Positions 8,930-16,897 are shown, numbered from the stretch's first letter. The stretch: 43,136 nt of DNA from Paenibacillus roseus (GCF_016424485.1 NZ_JAELUP010000077.1:59653-102788); one strand, 5' to 3'. Notes: a model not told the origin generated them from the letters alone. Made by a program: numbers and translations.

Positions 8930-10951
8930 TCAACTTTTCCTTCTACTGATGGCAATCAGATAAAATAGATATGGCGCTCCGACGATAGCGACAATAGTTC
9001 CTGAAGGTATTTGATTAGGCAAAAGGATAACTCGTCCTATGATGTCAGATAGAGATAAAATAATTGCGCCGATCAGAAGGGACAATATCAACTTGCCGCG
9101 GAAGGAATGACCGCCTAGCATATGTGCGGCATGTGGCGCAAGCAATCCGATAAAGCCGATCGTTCCAACCTGAGATACGGTAACAGCTGATAAAATGACG
9201 CCGATAAGTAAAGCTATAAAACGTGTTGGCACAGGCTTCAGGCCCAAACCGACAGATGCCTGATCGTCGAAGCCGAGCAGTTCTATTCGTTTGGCATAAA
9301 GCCAAGCGATCGGCATGACTATAACGAAGGTCCACAATAAAATATGAACATGAACCCACTTGATGGCGTAAGTACTGCCACTAAGCCAAATTTGCGCTGA
9401 CACACTAAATGGCGTTTGTAAAATTAAGATTTGAATGAGCGCCGAAAAGGCAGCAGAAATCGCAATGCCTGCCATAATAAAATATCCAGGCTGGAATTTC
9501 CCTTTCCACGTAACCAAAAGCACAAGTGCGCTTGCGATCAAAGCTCCAATCAATGCAGCGAGCGAATATTGAATGGCGGTTGCTGAAGGGTCAAGCCAGA
9601 TTAAAGCAAGCACTCCCGCGCCTGCGCCGGAAGTGACACCGATAATCGACGGGTCTGCTAAAGGGTTGCGTACGCTGCCCTGTACGAGCAAACCTGCAGC
9701 TGCAAGCATGGCGCCGGCTATAGCAGCTGCGACCATTCTTGGCATGCGGAAGGTTAAAACGATCTTGTTTGCATCCTTATCGCCTTGACCGATAAGCACC
9801 GCAAGCACATCTTTCAATGTGATTGAAGAAGCGCTTGATACGAATATGCCTGCCACAAACACAACCGCCAGTACCACCGTTAAAAAGGCAACGAGCAGTG
9901 GAACGGTCAATTTTTGTTGAGGAAGCAAGGATCTCAAATGAATATGTTGCAGTCCGCTTCCCAACTGGTGCTTCTTGGCCAGTCTGTGAGCCATGAAGAG
10001 CAGCCATGGCGCGCCAATTAGCGCCATAACAGCGCCTACTGGAACTTGGTTCGTAATTGTGCCCGGTCGATAGGTTAAAGTATCGGCAAGCAAGAGCAGC
10101 AACGCCCCGCACAAAGCTGTAGCCGGCAGCATGGTGATATGTTTGCGGAAGCCCGCCATTTTGATTAAATGCGGAGCGACTAATCCGACAAACCCGATGG
10201 GGCCCGTCACACTCACTATAGTAGCTGCAATAAATATGCATAATAAGATAATAGACAACTTGATGACACCGACACGTTGCCCCAACGCTCCTGACATTTC
10301 TTCGCCTAAACGAATGACATCCAGTTGCTTATGCGCAATGAAGGCAAGCGATAGACATAGCACAATCCACGGAGAAATAAACAGCACATTTTTCCAGTCG
10401 TTTTGCACTAAAGTACCGTTGCCCCAAATGAGAAGCTGTCTGGTTTCATTCTCGAACATAATCTGAATAGCGTTCGTCAAGGAGCCGAGCAGCATGGTCA
10501 CGATCATGCCGGAAAGCGCCATTCGGAGTGGTGAATTCGCAGCCCGACCCGCAATCATATAGACAAGCCCTATTGCCAATAGTCCGCCCAGAAAAGAAAG
10601 CAGAACCGGATAACCGCTCATCCATACCGGCAAAAAGACAGTTGCTGCCGTTGCAACAAAGAAGGCGCCGGCATTAATGCCGAGCGTACTGGCTGATACC
10701 AGAGAGTTGCGAAGCGTAGTTTGCAACAGCAAACCGACTACAGCAAGCGAGGCGCCAGCCAATACGCCCAGCACTGTCCTGGGCATGCGGAAGGTATAAA
10801 AGATTTGTGCTTCGGTTGAATGCGGATTATGAACGAGTTGGTTCAAAAGCTGCACAAAGGGTATGTCCGCTTGGCCCAGGATTACATTGAGAAGCATGAT
10901 AATGGGCAGCAAAATGACGCCCATTATCAAATAGCGAATCTCTTTATTCAT
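8930..10951 (-). CDS. Fused ferric-siderophore ABC permease (FhuB-like, two FecCD halves)
   Basis: The 673-residue polytopic membrane protein contains two FecCD permease units in tandem, as in FhuB, so one chain forms the whole channel. The first half has PRTVLGVLAGASLAVVGLLL and GPIGFVGLVAPH. The second has PRMVAAAIAGAMLAAAGLLV, RNPLADPSIIGVTSGAGAG and GTIGFIGLLAPH. The GPIGF/GTIGF loops are the family's contact sites for the ABC ATPase. About 18-20 membrane helices are expected. The start ATG at 10949-10951 overlaps the lipoprotein stop (ATGA), which argues for translational coupling; a longer frame to 11074 would run through the lipoprotein gene and is rejected. No ATPase gene is nearby, so a shared FhuC/YusV-type ATPase elsewhere must energise it. 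Confidence 0.92.
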   Translation of the reverse strand: MNKEIRYLIMGVILLPIIMLLNVILGQADIPFVQLLNQLVHNPHSTEAQIFYTFRMPRTVLGVLAGASLAVVGLLLQTTLRNSLVSASTLGINAGAFFVATAATVFLPVWMSGYPVLLSFLGGLLAIGLVYMIAGRAANSPLRMALSGMIVTMLLGSLTNAIQIMFENETRQLLIWGNGTLVQNDWKNVLFISPWIVLCLSLAFIAHKQLDVIRLGEEMSGALGQRVGVIKLSIILLCIFIAATIVSVTGPIGFVGLVAPHLIKMAGFRKHITMLPATALCGALLLLLADTLTYRPGTITNQVPVGAVMALIGAPWLLFMAHRLAKKHQLGSGLQHIHLRSLLPQQKLTVPLLVAFLTVVLAVVFVAGIFVSSASSITLKDVLAVLIGQGDKDANKIVLTFRMPRMVAAAIAGAMLAAAGLLVQGSVRNPLADPSIIGVTSGAGAGVLALIWLDPSATAIQYSLAALIGALIASALVLLVTWKGKFQPGYFIMAGIAISAAFSALIQILILQTPFSVSAQIWLSGSTYAIKWVHVHILLWTFVIVMPIAWLYAKRIELLGFDDQASVGLGLKPVPTRFIALLIGVILSAVTVSQVGTIGFIGLLAPHAAHMLGGHSFRGKLILSLLIGAIILSLSDIIGRVILLPNQIPSGTIVAIVGAPYLFYLIAISRRKS

Positions 10952-11967
10952 GAAATGATAGCTTTGACTGCCAAATCGGCGAATTCTCTTGCAGTTTGCG
11001 GACCGCCAAATTGCCATACGTATTTCTCCATCGGATAAGCGCGGCCTTCTTGAACAAACTTCAGGCTGCTCCATACCGGATTATTTTTAAACAAATCTGT
11101 AACTACAGTTTCTTGTCCCGGATTTAACATGTAGAGAAAATTCGCATCCTGATAAGCAGCCAATGCCTCTACAGTCGAGTCCGCAGTTCCGAACGCTGCA
11201 GCTTCTTCGGAGTGGAAGACAAGATTTAATCCAAGCTTTTGCAGAATGCCGGAAGCTTGTGCATTTCTTGCATAAAGTCTTACAGAGGCCGCATCATTGT
11301 TGTTCCTGAGCAAGCCCAGCACGAAGGGTGCGCCGCCCTTGCCGTGTTCAGCTAGAGTTTGCTTTAATTCCTCATAGTGTCCATTAAGATCGGCTAATAC
11401 TTGTTCCGCTTCAGCTTGCTTGTCAACTGCGGAGGCAACCTTCAGAAATGTTTGCTCCATCTCTTCATATTGGTCCAAGCCTGCGTCAGGGTAAGGCTCG
11501 AAGGCAAGCGTTGGAGCAATATCGTTTAACAATTTGTAGTTTTCGCCCATAAATGAAGAGTTCCCAATAATTAAATCCGGTTTTAGCTGTACGATAAGCT
11601 CCAGGTTAGGCTCGCTGCGTTTGCCCACATCGATTGCATTGGCCTTAAGCAACTCCATATCATGTCCTACAAAATTTTCGTAACCAGTGAAATCGCCAAC
11701 TCCGACGGGTGTAATACCGAGTGCAGTAAGCTCTTCAACGTAACGGAAGTCAAGGGCAACAATACGTTTTGGAATGCCAGTAATTTCAGTATCGCCAAGG
11801 GCATGGCTGATCGTAATCGTCTTGGTTTCATTAGCAGTTTCATTACCAGTTTCATTGGAAACGCTATTTGTTCCATTTGCAGCGGGATCATTGGATGTCG
11901 TTCCACATGCGGCAAGCAGGGCAAGCATAAGCACAGCCAGCACTGCCGATTTCAGTATGTTTTTCAC
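10948..11967 (-). CDS. Ferric-siderophore ABC transporter substrate-binding lipoprotein
   Basis: The 339-residue protein has a lipoprotein signal (MKNILKSAVLAVLMLALLAAC; lipobox LLAAC with Cys21), a low-complexity Asn/Thr/Glu linker (to about residue 48), and a periplasmic-binding-protein type III fold (Fhu/BtuF-like). Visible family features are GIPKRIVALDFRYVEELTALG, LKPDLIIGNS (about 130) and a C-terminal YVWQFGGPQTAREFADL. It captures a ferric chelate and delivers it to the fused permease. The start is GTG at 11965-11967 with AGGAG about 10 nt upstream; the nearer ATG is out of frame. It is the first gene of the Fur-box operon. The ligand cannot be read from sequence; hydroxamate, catecholate or synthetic chelates are all possible. 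Confidence 0.92.
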   Translation of the reverse strand: MKNILKSAVLAVLMLALLAACGTTSNDPAANGTNSVSNETGNETANETKTITISHALGDTEITGIPKRIVALDFRYVEELTALGITPVGVGDFTGYENFVGHDMELLKANAIDVGKRSEPNLELIVQLKPDLIIGNSSFMGENYKLLNDIAPTLAFEPYPDAGLDQYEEMEQTFLKVASAVDKQAEAEQVLADLNGHYEELKQTLAEHGKGGAPFVLGLLRNNNDAASVRLYARNAQASGILQKLGLNLVFHSEEAAAFGTADSTVEALAAYQDANFLYMLNPGQETVVTDLFKNNPVWSSLKFVQEGRAYPMEKYVWQFGGPQTAREFADLAVKAIIS

Positions 11968-12019
11968 TCTGCATCTTCTCCTAAATGTTTAGTAATCGTG
12001 TTGAAAAGGAAAACGGGAG

Positions 12020-12071
12020 AGGTGATGTTTGCCTCGTCCTAATCTTTATTTTGTCGTGACAAACATCACCT
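12020..12071 (-). promoter_or_regulatory. 12-bp perfect inverted repeat in the iron operon leader
   Basis: AGGTGATGTTTG (12020-12031) and CAAACATCACCT (12060-12071) are perfect complements 28 nt apart. They lie downstream of the predicted start point of the minus-strand operon and before its GTG, so the RNA could fold a stem followed (on the minus strand) by CTCCCGTTTTCCTTTT. It could be a leader hairpin or attenuator, or a DNA operator for the divergent MocR-type regulator. Confidence 0.5.
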
Positions 12072-12081
12072 TTCTTTTATT

Positions 12082-12096
12082 TGATCATGATTATCA
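12082..12096. promoter_or_regulatory. Fur box
   Basis: TGATCATGATTATCA matches the 7-1-7 Fur consensus TGATAATnATTATCA at 13 of 14 defined positions. It lies about 10-25 bp downstream of the predicted transcription start for the minus-strand siderophore operon, a usual place for repression by iron-loaded Fur. Confidence 0.85.
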
Positions 12097-12111
12097 ATAT
12101 CAACAAATTTG

Positions 12112-12140
12112 ATTATAGTTGTAACTTCAATGCTGGTAAA
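12112..12140 (-). promoter_or_regulatory. SigA-type promoter of the siderophore/monooxygenase operon
   Basis: On the minus strand TTTACC (12140-12135), a 17-bp spacer and TATAAT (12117-12112) form a good vegetative promoter. The predicted start point is near 12105, just before the Fur box. Confidence 0.65.
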
Positions 12141-12152
12141 CAGCCAATTCAT

Positions 12153-12182
12153 TTGGCATAGACCATCCATTTTACGTATAAT
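12153..12182 (+). promoter_or_regulatory. SigA-type promoter of the MocR-type regulator
   Basis: TTGGCA (12153-12158), 18 bp, TATAAT (12177-12182). It is divergent from the iron operon promoter and about 30 bp from the ATG of the regulator. The two promoters are only some 15 bp apart, so one bound protein could affect both. Confidence 0.6.
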
Positions 12183-12214
12183 GAGTGCAGTAATGTAGCG
12201 AAAGGGGGAGAAGC

Positions 12215-13687
12215 ATGGAGATCATACTGCATGCTGCCAGCAAGGAGCCGTTGTTTCGACAAATATCCAGACAAATTGCGGAGAAAATTAAGAATGTTGA
12301 ATTGCAGCCCAATGAGATGTTGCCGCCGGAGCGCAAACTGGCAGGTCGGCTCGGAGTGAATCGCAGCACAATAGCTGCAGCATATCAGGAATTGGTGACC
12401 TCCGGATTTGTAACGAAGCTGCAGGGAAGTGGAACAAGGGTCGTGGGAGTTCCTAATCAGAGGCAACTTACCTATTCTGTTAACTGGGAGCAATTTTGGA
12501 ATAAGAAATCCGATAACCCGTTAATGAATATAAGGAAAAATCTATTCACAGAGGCGTCGAGGCCAGATACGATTAATCTTGCATTGGGCGAGCTTTCCGG
12601 AGACTTGCTGGAGGTGACCCGTTTGCTTCAGGATGTTCACAAACTGGAAGAATGGTCGACTATCGGATATATCGGCCCGATGCAGGATATGAAGTATCGA
12701 GTGAACCTGGCGAGCCATTTGCAAAGAAGGCATTCTATTACTGCAACACCGGATCAAATCCTGCTTACGGCAGGGGCTCAACAAGCCTTGTATTTGCTTG
12801 TGAATTGTCTGCTTCGTTCGGGAGATGCGATTGCAATTGAAAGCCCGTCGTTTGCTCATGCGCAAAATCTGTATATTTCTGCCGGCTTGCGGGTATTTTC
12901 GATTCCTGTAGATGAGGAAGGGCTTATTCCAGAGCATGTAGAGCACTTGTACACTCGTCATAAAATTAAAATGGTCATTGTAAATCCAACCTTGCAAAAC
13001 CCTACAGGTACTGTTCTTAGTGTGGAGCGCAGACACCAATTGTATGATATTTGCGCGGCGCGCCGCATCCTCATCGTGGAGGACGACCCCTATAGTTTGC
13101 TGTATCCTCCGTCGCTGGGGCAGGCTCCGCTGTCACTGAAAGCGTTGTATCCCAATAGCGAGTTGGTTTTGTATATTGGGACAGTGTCCAAAATATTGTC
13201 CCCTGCCTTGCGGTCAGGCTGGTTGATCGCCGCGCCGCAGGTGATCGAGCGGTTATCCTACCATCGTCGCGAAATCGATAACGGAAGCAGCTCGATTTTG
13301 CAGGGATTTACACAAATGCTGTTGGAGGAGGATGTGCTTGAGTCTCGTCTGGACTGCTTGCAAGAAGTATTGAACAAGCGTCAATCTTTAATGCTGAAGC
13401 TGCTGGAACTCCATCTTTCCCCCTATGTTGTGTGGCAAAAACCTGTGGGCGGCTTTTACGTCTGGTGTACGTTCCGTCAGCCCATCGACTTGTCAGACTT
13501 CCAGCACCAATGTGCAGTCGCCGGCGTGCTGATTATGCCGGGCAATGTCATGCACCCCGGCAAGAAATGTTTTCGTCTTGCCTTTTCGAGAGTGTCGGAA
13601 GAGCAGTTGGAAGAAGGCATCGCTTTGATAAAACGTGTATTTGAGCGAATGATCGGTCGTAGCAGTCTATTTGAAGGGAGAAATTGA
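12215..13687 (+). CDS. MocR-family transcriptional regulator (GntR wHTH fused to aminotransferase-like domain)
   Basis: The 490-residue protein is the usual MocR length. Residues about 10-75 form a GntR winged helix (QISRQIAEKIKN, LPPERKLAGRLGVNRSTIAAAYQEL, GFVTKLQGSGTRV). Residues about 110-480 are a fold-type I aminotransferase-like domain with NPTLQNPTGTVLS, VEDDPYSLLY and SKILSPALRSGW, where Lys326 should bind PLP. MocR proteins sense PLP or amine ligands. Many control vitamin B6, GABA, taurine or transport genes. ATG follows GGGGGAGAAGC. It is divergent from the Fur-controlled operon and 1 bp before the DUF4256 gene. Its target could be that operon or the downstream gene; neither can be decided from sequence. 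Confidence 0.9.
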   Translation: MEIILHAASKEPLFRQISRQIAEKIKNVELQPNEMLPPERKLAGRLGVNRSTIAAAYQELVTSGFVTKLQGSGTRVVGVPNQRQLTYSVNWEQFWNKKSDNPLMNIRKNLFTEASRPDTINLALGELSGDLLEVTRLLQDVHKLEEWSTIGYIGPMQDMKYRVNLASHLQRRHSITATPDQILLTAGAQQALYLLVNCLLRSGDAIAIESPSFAHAQNLYISAGLRVFSIPVDEEGLIPEHVEHLYTRHKIKMVIVNPTLQNPTGTVLSVERRHQLYDICAARRILIVEDDPYSLLYPPSLGQAPLSLKALYPNSELVLYIGTVSKILSPALRSGWLIAAPQVIERLSYHRREIDNGSSSILQGFTQMLLEEDVLESRLDCLQEVLNKRQSLMLKLLELHLSPYVVWQKPVGGFYVWCTFRQPIDLSDFQHQCAVAGVLIMPGNVMHPGKKCFRLAFSRVSEEQLEEGIALIKRVFERMIGRSSLFEGRN

Positions 13688-13688
13688 A

Positions 13689-14255
13689 ATGACAAACCAT
13701 ATACAGGAATTATCACTGGAGCTGGCCGAAGGACTGCTCCAAACATTGAAAACCCGGTTTGAGAAAAACATAAACCGTCATCAAGGTGTTGAATGGGCTG
13801 ACGTACAAGCAAAGCTCGAAGCTCACCCTGGGAAACTGTGGTCGCTCTATGAAATGGAGAGGACTGGCGGCGAGCCGGATATTATTGAGCATGATGCTAC
13901 AACGGGCGAATATGTTTTTTACGATTGTTCAGCGGAAAGTCCTAAAGGACGCAGAAGCGTGTGTTACGACCGCGAAGCGCTGGAGTCAAGGAAGGAACAT
14001 AAACCACAAAATAATGCGTTGGAAATGGCAGCTGCCATGGGCATCGAGATTTTAATAGAAGAGCAATACAGGAAGCTGCAGAAATTTGGATATTTCGATT
14101 TGAAAACTTCGAGCTGGGTGCAAACACCCGCCAGTATTCGAAAACTCGGCGGGGCTATCTTTTGCGACCGTCGCTACGACACAGTCTTCGTGTACCACAA
14201 TGGGGCTGAATCTTACTATGCTGCAAGGGGTTTCCGCGGCGCATTAAGGGTCTAG
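13689..14255 (+). CDS. DUF4256 family protein
   Basis: The 188-residue soluble protein matches DUF4256 over its length, with GGEPDIIEHDATTGEYVFYD, the highly conserved YDCSAESPKGRRSVCYDREAL (about 81-101, cited in part), MAAAMGIEIL and a C-terminal YHNGAESYYAARGFRG. No function is established for the family. ATG at 13689 was chosen over an in-frame start at 13671 because it lies one base after the MocR stop and has GAAGGGAGAAA upstream, so the two genes are probably co-translated. Pairing with the MocR gene suggests a shared condition of expression. Confidence 0.85.
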   Translation: MTNHIQELSLELAEGLLQTLKTRFEKNINRHQGVEWADVQAKLEAHPGKLWSLYEMERTGGEPDIIEHDATTGEYVFYDCSAESPKGRRSVCYDREALESRKEHKPQNNALEMAAAMGIEILIEEQYRKLQKFGYFDLKTSSWVQTPASIRKLGGAIFCDRRYDTVFVYHNGAESYYAARGFRGALRV

Positions 14256-14302
14256 ATATTGTTGAGAAAGCTTGATTCATAATGAGTAAACGCCGGGGTT
14301 GT

Positions 14303-14749
14303 TCAATAATCGTTCAGCACCTTGCCGCGTTTCAGTTCCTTGGTGCCGTCAGAGTGCTCAATGTATACGGCGAGATTTGCCAGGAAAGCAAAGCGGCTTT
14401 CTCCGCCTCGCTCGTCGGAATCGCGGTCGCCAGAGAACTTCTTCACCAGAGAAGCGCTGATGGTGCGATCAACGACCTCAGCGCGGTTGGTTGACTAAGG
14501 AGCGACATTACCTGCCTGATCGGTGGCGCGGACTTTCAGCGAAGAAGCGGAAACTAGACTTTGCTCCGGTATGTAGCTCCATGCCTCCGAATTGTTCGCC
14601 GTTACCCTATGTTCGATGCCGTTAAGGCTGACGGTTACTGTGGAATTCGGTTCTGCAGTTCCGGTGATCCGTGGTTTGGGTGTGTTGATTTGGCTTCCTT
14701 GCGCCGGTGCAGCAATTGTCGGAGCAGCTGGCGCCTGGGGCTGTCCCAA
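14303..14749 (-). pseudogene. Ig-like surface-protein fragment broken by an in-frame TAG
   Basis: On the minus strand one frame reads a bacterial Ig-like domain (PRITGTAEPNSTVTVSLNG, SLKVRATDQAGNVAP), then a TAG at 14495-14497, then continues as STNRAEVVDRTISASLVKKF to a TGA at 14303-14305. DQAGNV-P-STN is the usual run between successive Ig-like repeats of surface proteins, so the TAG looks like a nonsense mutation in a once continuous frame. There is no credible start codon or RBS (only TTG at 14749, stop TAG about 21 bp upstream), so the N-terminal part is lost. The C-terminal piece (GDRDSDERGGESRFAFLANL) is not recognised. Bases 14256-14302 and 14750-14849 show no gene. Confidence 0.6.
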
Positions 14750-14849
14750 GCGGTGACACCCAGGCTACGAATTTATTACATTTGAACGGTGATTTTCCAT
14801 TCTCCCTATGATAGAATAAGCTTTAGATCAAGAACGGGAGGCGTTTGAC

Positions 14850-14900
14850 ATGAAAACAAATCATATTTACGGGCAAACTCACCAGGGGCTAAGCGCATAA
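14850..14900 (+). CDS. Possible 16-residue leader or micro-ORF upstream of the DinB gene
   Basis: ATG at 14850 has a strong GGGAGG 8 nt upstream and encodes MKTNHIYGQTHQGLSA before TAA. A loose promoter (TTGAAC 14781, 19 bp, TATGAT) precedes it. It may be a leader peptide or chance; no homologue is recognised. The following gene starts 43 bp later. Confidence 0.3.
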   Translation: MKTNHIYGQTHQGLSA

Positions 14901-14943
14901 TTGCCCTTGAACTGCGCGATTCCCCATTGAGAGGGGAAAGTCA

Positions 14944-15465
14944 GTGAAACATTACGCACTTCAGCAGTATGATTATCATGTCTGGGCTAACAAGAAAGTG
15001 TGCGCGCACTTGCAAGAATTGTCCCAGGAGGTATATCAAAAGGAAATCACCAGCGTATTCCCTACGATATACGATGCAATGACACACATCTATGTGATCG
15101 ATTGCAATTGGCTTGCGTTCTTGTCGAGTGGCGGTGTCACGGACATGTCGGCCGAATATTTTCAGGAACTAAAGGAAACGACGGATCAATTAGTGGCTGC
15201 GACCGAAGGGAAACGTATAGAAGAGCTTGGTCAAATGATGGATGAGTTGAGTGAGCGATTCAGAACGTTTATTACGAAGCATGAGGGTATTGAAGCATTG
15301 TGCCCGTCCGGGACGTTTAAAGCCCGCTACATTGATTTTATTCAGCATCTTGTCAATCACGGGACGTACCACCGCGGAAATGTGACTGCGATGCTCAGAC
15401 AGATTGGGCACCCGGGTACGCCGACGGACTTTGGTTTTTACTTGTATACTTGTTTTACAAATTAA
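14944..15465 (+). CDS. DinB-family putative metal-dependent protein
   Basis: The 173-residue protein has the four-helix DinB/YfiT-like fold. The likely metal triad is His48 (AMTHIYVID) and His139/His143 (HLVNHGTYHRGNVTAMLRQIG), and YDYHVWANKKV is the usual N-terminal helix. Family members bind a divalent metal, and several are thiol transferases or thiol-dependent hydrolases, others uncharacterised. GTG at 14944 is preceded by GAGAGGGGAAAG. It is followed by a strong terminator and is a single-gene unit. The substrate is unknown. Confidence 0.85.
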   Translation: MKHYALQQYDYHVWANKKVCAHLQELSQEVYQKEITSVFPTIYDAMTHIYVIDCNWLAFLSSGGVTDMSAEYFQELKETTDQLVAATEGKRIEELGQMMDELSERFRTFITKHEGIEALCPSGTFKARYIDFIQHLVNHGTYHRGNVTAMLRQIGHPGTPTDFGFYLYTCFTN

Positions 15466-15470
15466 AGAAG

Positions 15471-15518
15471 GGACGTCCAAAGTCATCGATGTGATGACTT
15501 TGGACGTCCTATTTTACT
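15471..15518 (+). terminator. Strong Rho-independent terminator after the DinB gene
   Basis: A perfect 17-bp stem (GGACGTCCAAAGTCATC 15471-15487 with GATGACTTTGGACGTCC 15493-15509), a 5-nt loop and TATTTTACT. It separates the DinB unit from the copper/thiol cluster. Confidence 0.9.
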
Positions 15519-15555
15519 ATCCATGGTCGGTACGGTATTCCGCTTCTCCAGAACC

Positions 15556-15592
15556 TTGACGTTATCCATAAAAACATACTACAATTTGTAGT
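15556..15592 (+). promoter_or_regulatory. Promoter of the BlaI-type repressor gene with overlapping palindromic operator
   Basis: TTGACG (15556-15561), 18 bp, TACAAT (15580-15585). The -10 region is covered by a perfect 7-1-7 palindrome ACTACAATTTGTAGT (15578-15592), which has the TACA...TGTA core of BlaI/MecI/CopY operators. This should give autorepression of the repressor gene. A near-identical site lies before ccdA. Confidence 0.85.
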
Positions 15593-15608
15593 GTGTGGGG
15601 TGCAGATA

Positions 15609-16043
15609 ATGACAAACGTGAAAAAAATGAATGTAAATGAAGAAGGTCTGAACCGATTTTTCGGTCCGCTCGAAGCCAGGATTATGAATATATTATGGTT
15701 GTCTGAAGGTATGAGCATTAAAGATGTGCAGTCAGCCTTAAATAAAGAAAGTCCAATTTCATTTAATGCTGTGATGACAGTCATGAATCGACTATTGGAA
15801 AAAGGACATTTAAATAAAAATACAAGCGGCAAGGGCAGGGCTAAAAAAACGATTTTTACTCCTGTACAAACCAAAGAGCAATTTCTACATGCACAAACAA
15901 AGGCAGTTACACTTGGCCTCATTCATGAGTTTGGTGATCTTGTTGTGGGTCACATGATTGATGCTTTGGAAGATGCCGATGCTGAGTTGATTCGTAAATT
16001 ATCTGATAAATTAAATCATCTGAAAGACAGGGTAGATCCATGA
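15609..16043 (+). CDS. BlaI/MecI/CopY-family transcriptional repressor
   Basis: The 144-residue protein has the family's winged helix: LEARIMNILWLSEGMSIKDVQ, SFNAVMTVMNRLLEKGHLNK and the wing KGRAKKTIFTPV, then a C-terminal dimerisation helix region. Members bind TACAnnTGTA-type palindromes as dimers and are inactivated by proteolysis (BlaI/MecI) or Cu(I) (CopY). I see no CopY CxCxxxxCxC motif, so proteolytic or other control is likelier. ATG at 15609 has GGGG 8 nt upstream; GTG at 15591 lies inside the operator and is less likely. The stop overlaps the M56 gene start (ATGA). Likely targets are its own promoter and the ccdA promoter. Confidence 0.9.
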   Translation: MTNVKKMNVNEEGLNRFFGPLEARIMNILWLSEGMSIKDVQSALNKESPISFNAVMTVMNRLLEKGHLNKNTSGKGRAKKTIFTPVQTKEQFLHAQTKAVTLGLIHEFGDLVVGHMIDALEDADAELIRKLSDKLNHLKDRVDP

Positions 16044-16897
16044 ATCCTGCACTTCGGGCAAACCTTATTTTTAGTTCCTTGCTAGTTGCTGGAGCTGTGA
16101 TTTCAGGGCAGATGGGTTTATTTATAGTGCATCAAATTTGGGATGTTCGTTTTCAGTGGAGCTTTTTTCAATATTGCGCAAGCATACTAACGGATGAACC
16201 TGCGGCTCACAATTTCATAAAGATTTTGTTTAACTTGGTCATTTTATATACAGTCGGCAAAATCATTTGGCGCGTCTATAATCAAATCTGTCTGACAAGA
16301 AAATGGCTTAAAGTTTTTGCTGGCCAGAAGCATGTTAAATTAACCAAGCAACTAAACTCCAAATACCGTAAATGGGGAACAGAGTTCATTGTCGTCAAAG
16401 ACGAGAAATTTATAGCTCTGACATTAGGCCTTGTTCGTCCGCGAATTGTTGTTTCTACCGGGACCTTGAGTATGTTTTCTAATCATGAAGTTGAGGCCGT
16501 TTTGTTTCATGAATGGTACCATTGCCAACAACGTGACCCTCTACAATTATTTTTGCTGACCTTAATTCTTGATGGGATGGGTTACATACCAGCGGCGAAG
16601 GCAGCGATGCGCGATTTTAAGACATTGAAAGAATTGCTTGCCGACAGTTTCGCCATTAGACAAATGGGGACGGAATATTATTTAGGCAATGTTTTGCTGA
16701 AGTTTTCAAACGCGGGCCAAATGCAGCAATCCACTACAGCCGTCTACTTTGCAGAACATGCAATCAATTACCGTATTATGCAGGTGCTTGAACCGACAAA
16801 GCGGGTTCATATCCCGAAGTCAAACTTTAAACCGTTGTTAATAGTCGTATCGCTTATCGTTCTCATGAGTAGTATAATTTTAGGTGGGTGTTCGTAA
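16040..16897 (+). CDS. Short BlaR1/MecR1-like M56 membrane metalloprotease, no sensor domain
   Basis: The 285-residue protein has N-terminal membrane helices (about 10-30 and 60-80), an M56 peptidase core with the zinc motif HEWYH (157-161) and the downstream LKELLADSFAIRQ containing the third ligand, and a final membrane helix (about 260-282) ending GGCS. BlaR1/MecR1 are about 585 residues with a penicillin-binding sensor; here that is absent. The protein may be an antirepressor protease that cleaves the BlaI-type partner when another signal (metal or thiol stress) is sensed through the membrane part. It overlaps the repressor gene by 4 bp, the classic regulator pair arrangement. Confidence 0.88.
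   Translation: MNPALRANLIFSSLLVAGAVISGQMGLFIVHQIWDVRFQWSFFQYCASILTDEPAAHNFIKILFNLVILYTVGKIIWRVYNQICLTRKWLKVFAGQKHVKLTKQLNSKYRKWGTEFIVVKDEKFIALTLGLVRPRIVVSTGTLSMFSNHEVEAVLFHEWYHCQQRDPLQLFLLTLILDGMGYIPAAKAAMRDFKTLKELLADSFAIRQMGTEYYLGNVLLKFSNAGQMQQSTTAVYFAEHAINYRIMQVLEPTKRVHIPKSNFKPLLIVVSLIVLMSSIILGGCS

Noticed and set aside
10952..11074. N-terminal extension of the permease
   Set aside because: It would lie inside the 3' end of the lipoprotein gene and is not hydrophobic. The ATGA overlap at 10948-10951 gives the natural start.
14282..14494. A 70-codon plus-strand frame
   Set aside because: It has no RBS, and the opposite strand carries the Ig-like fragment continuation with better protein character.
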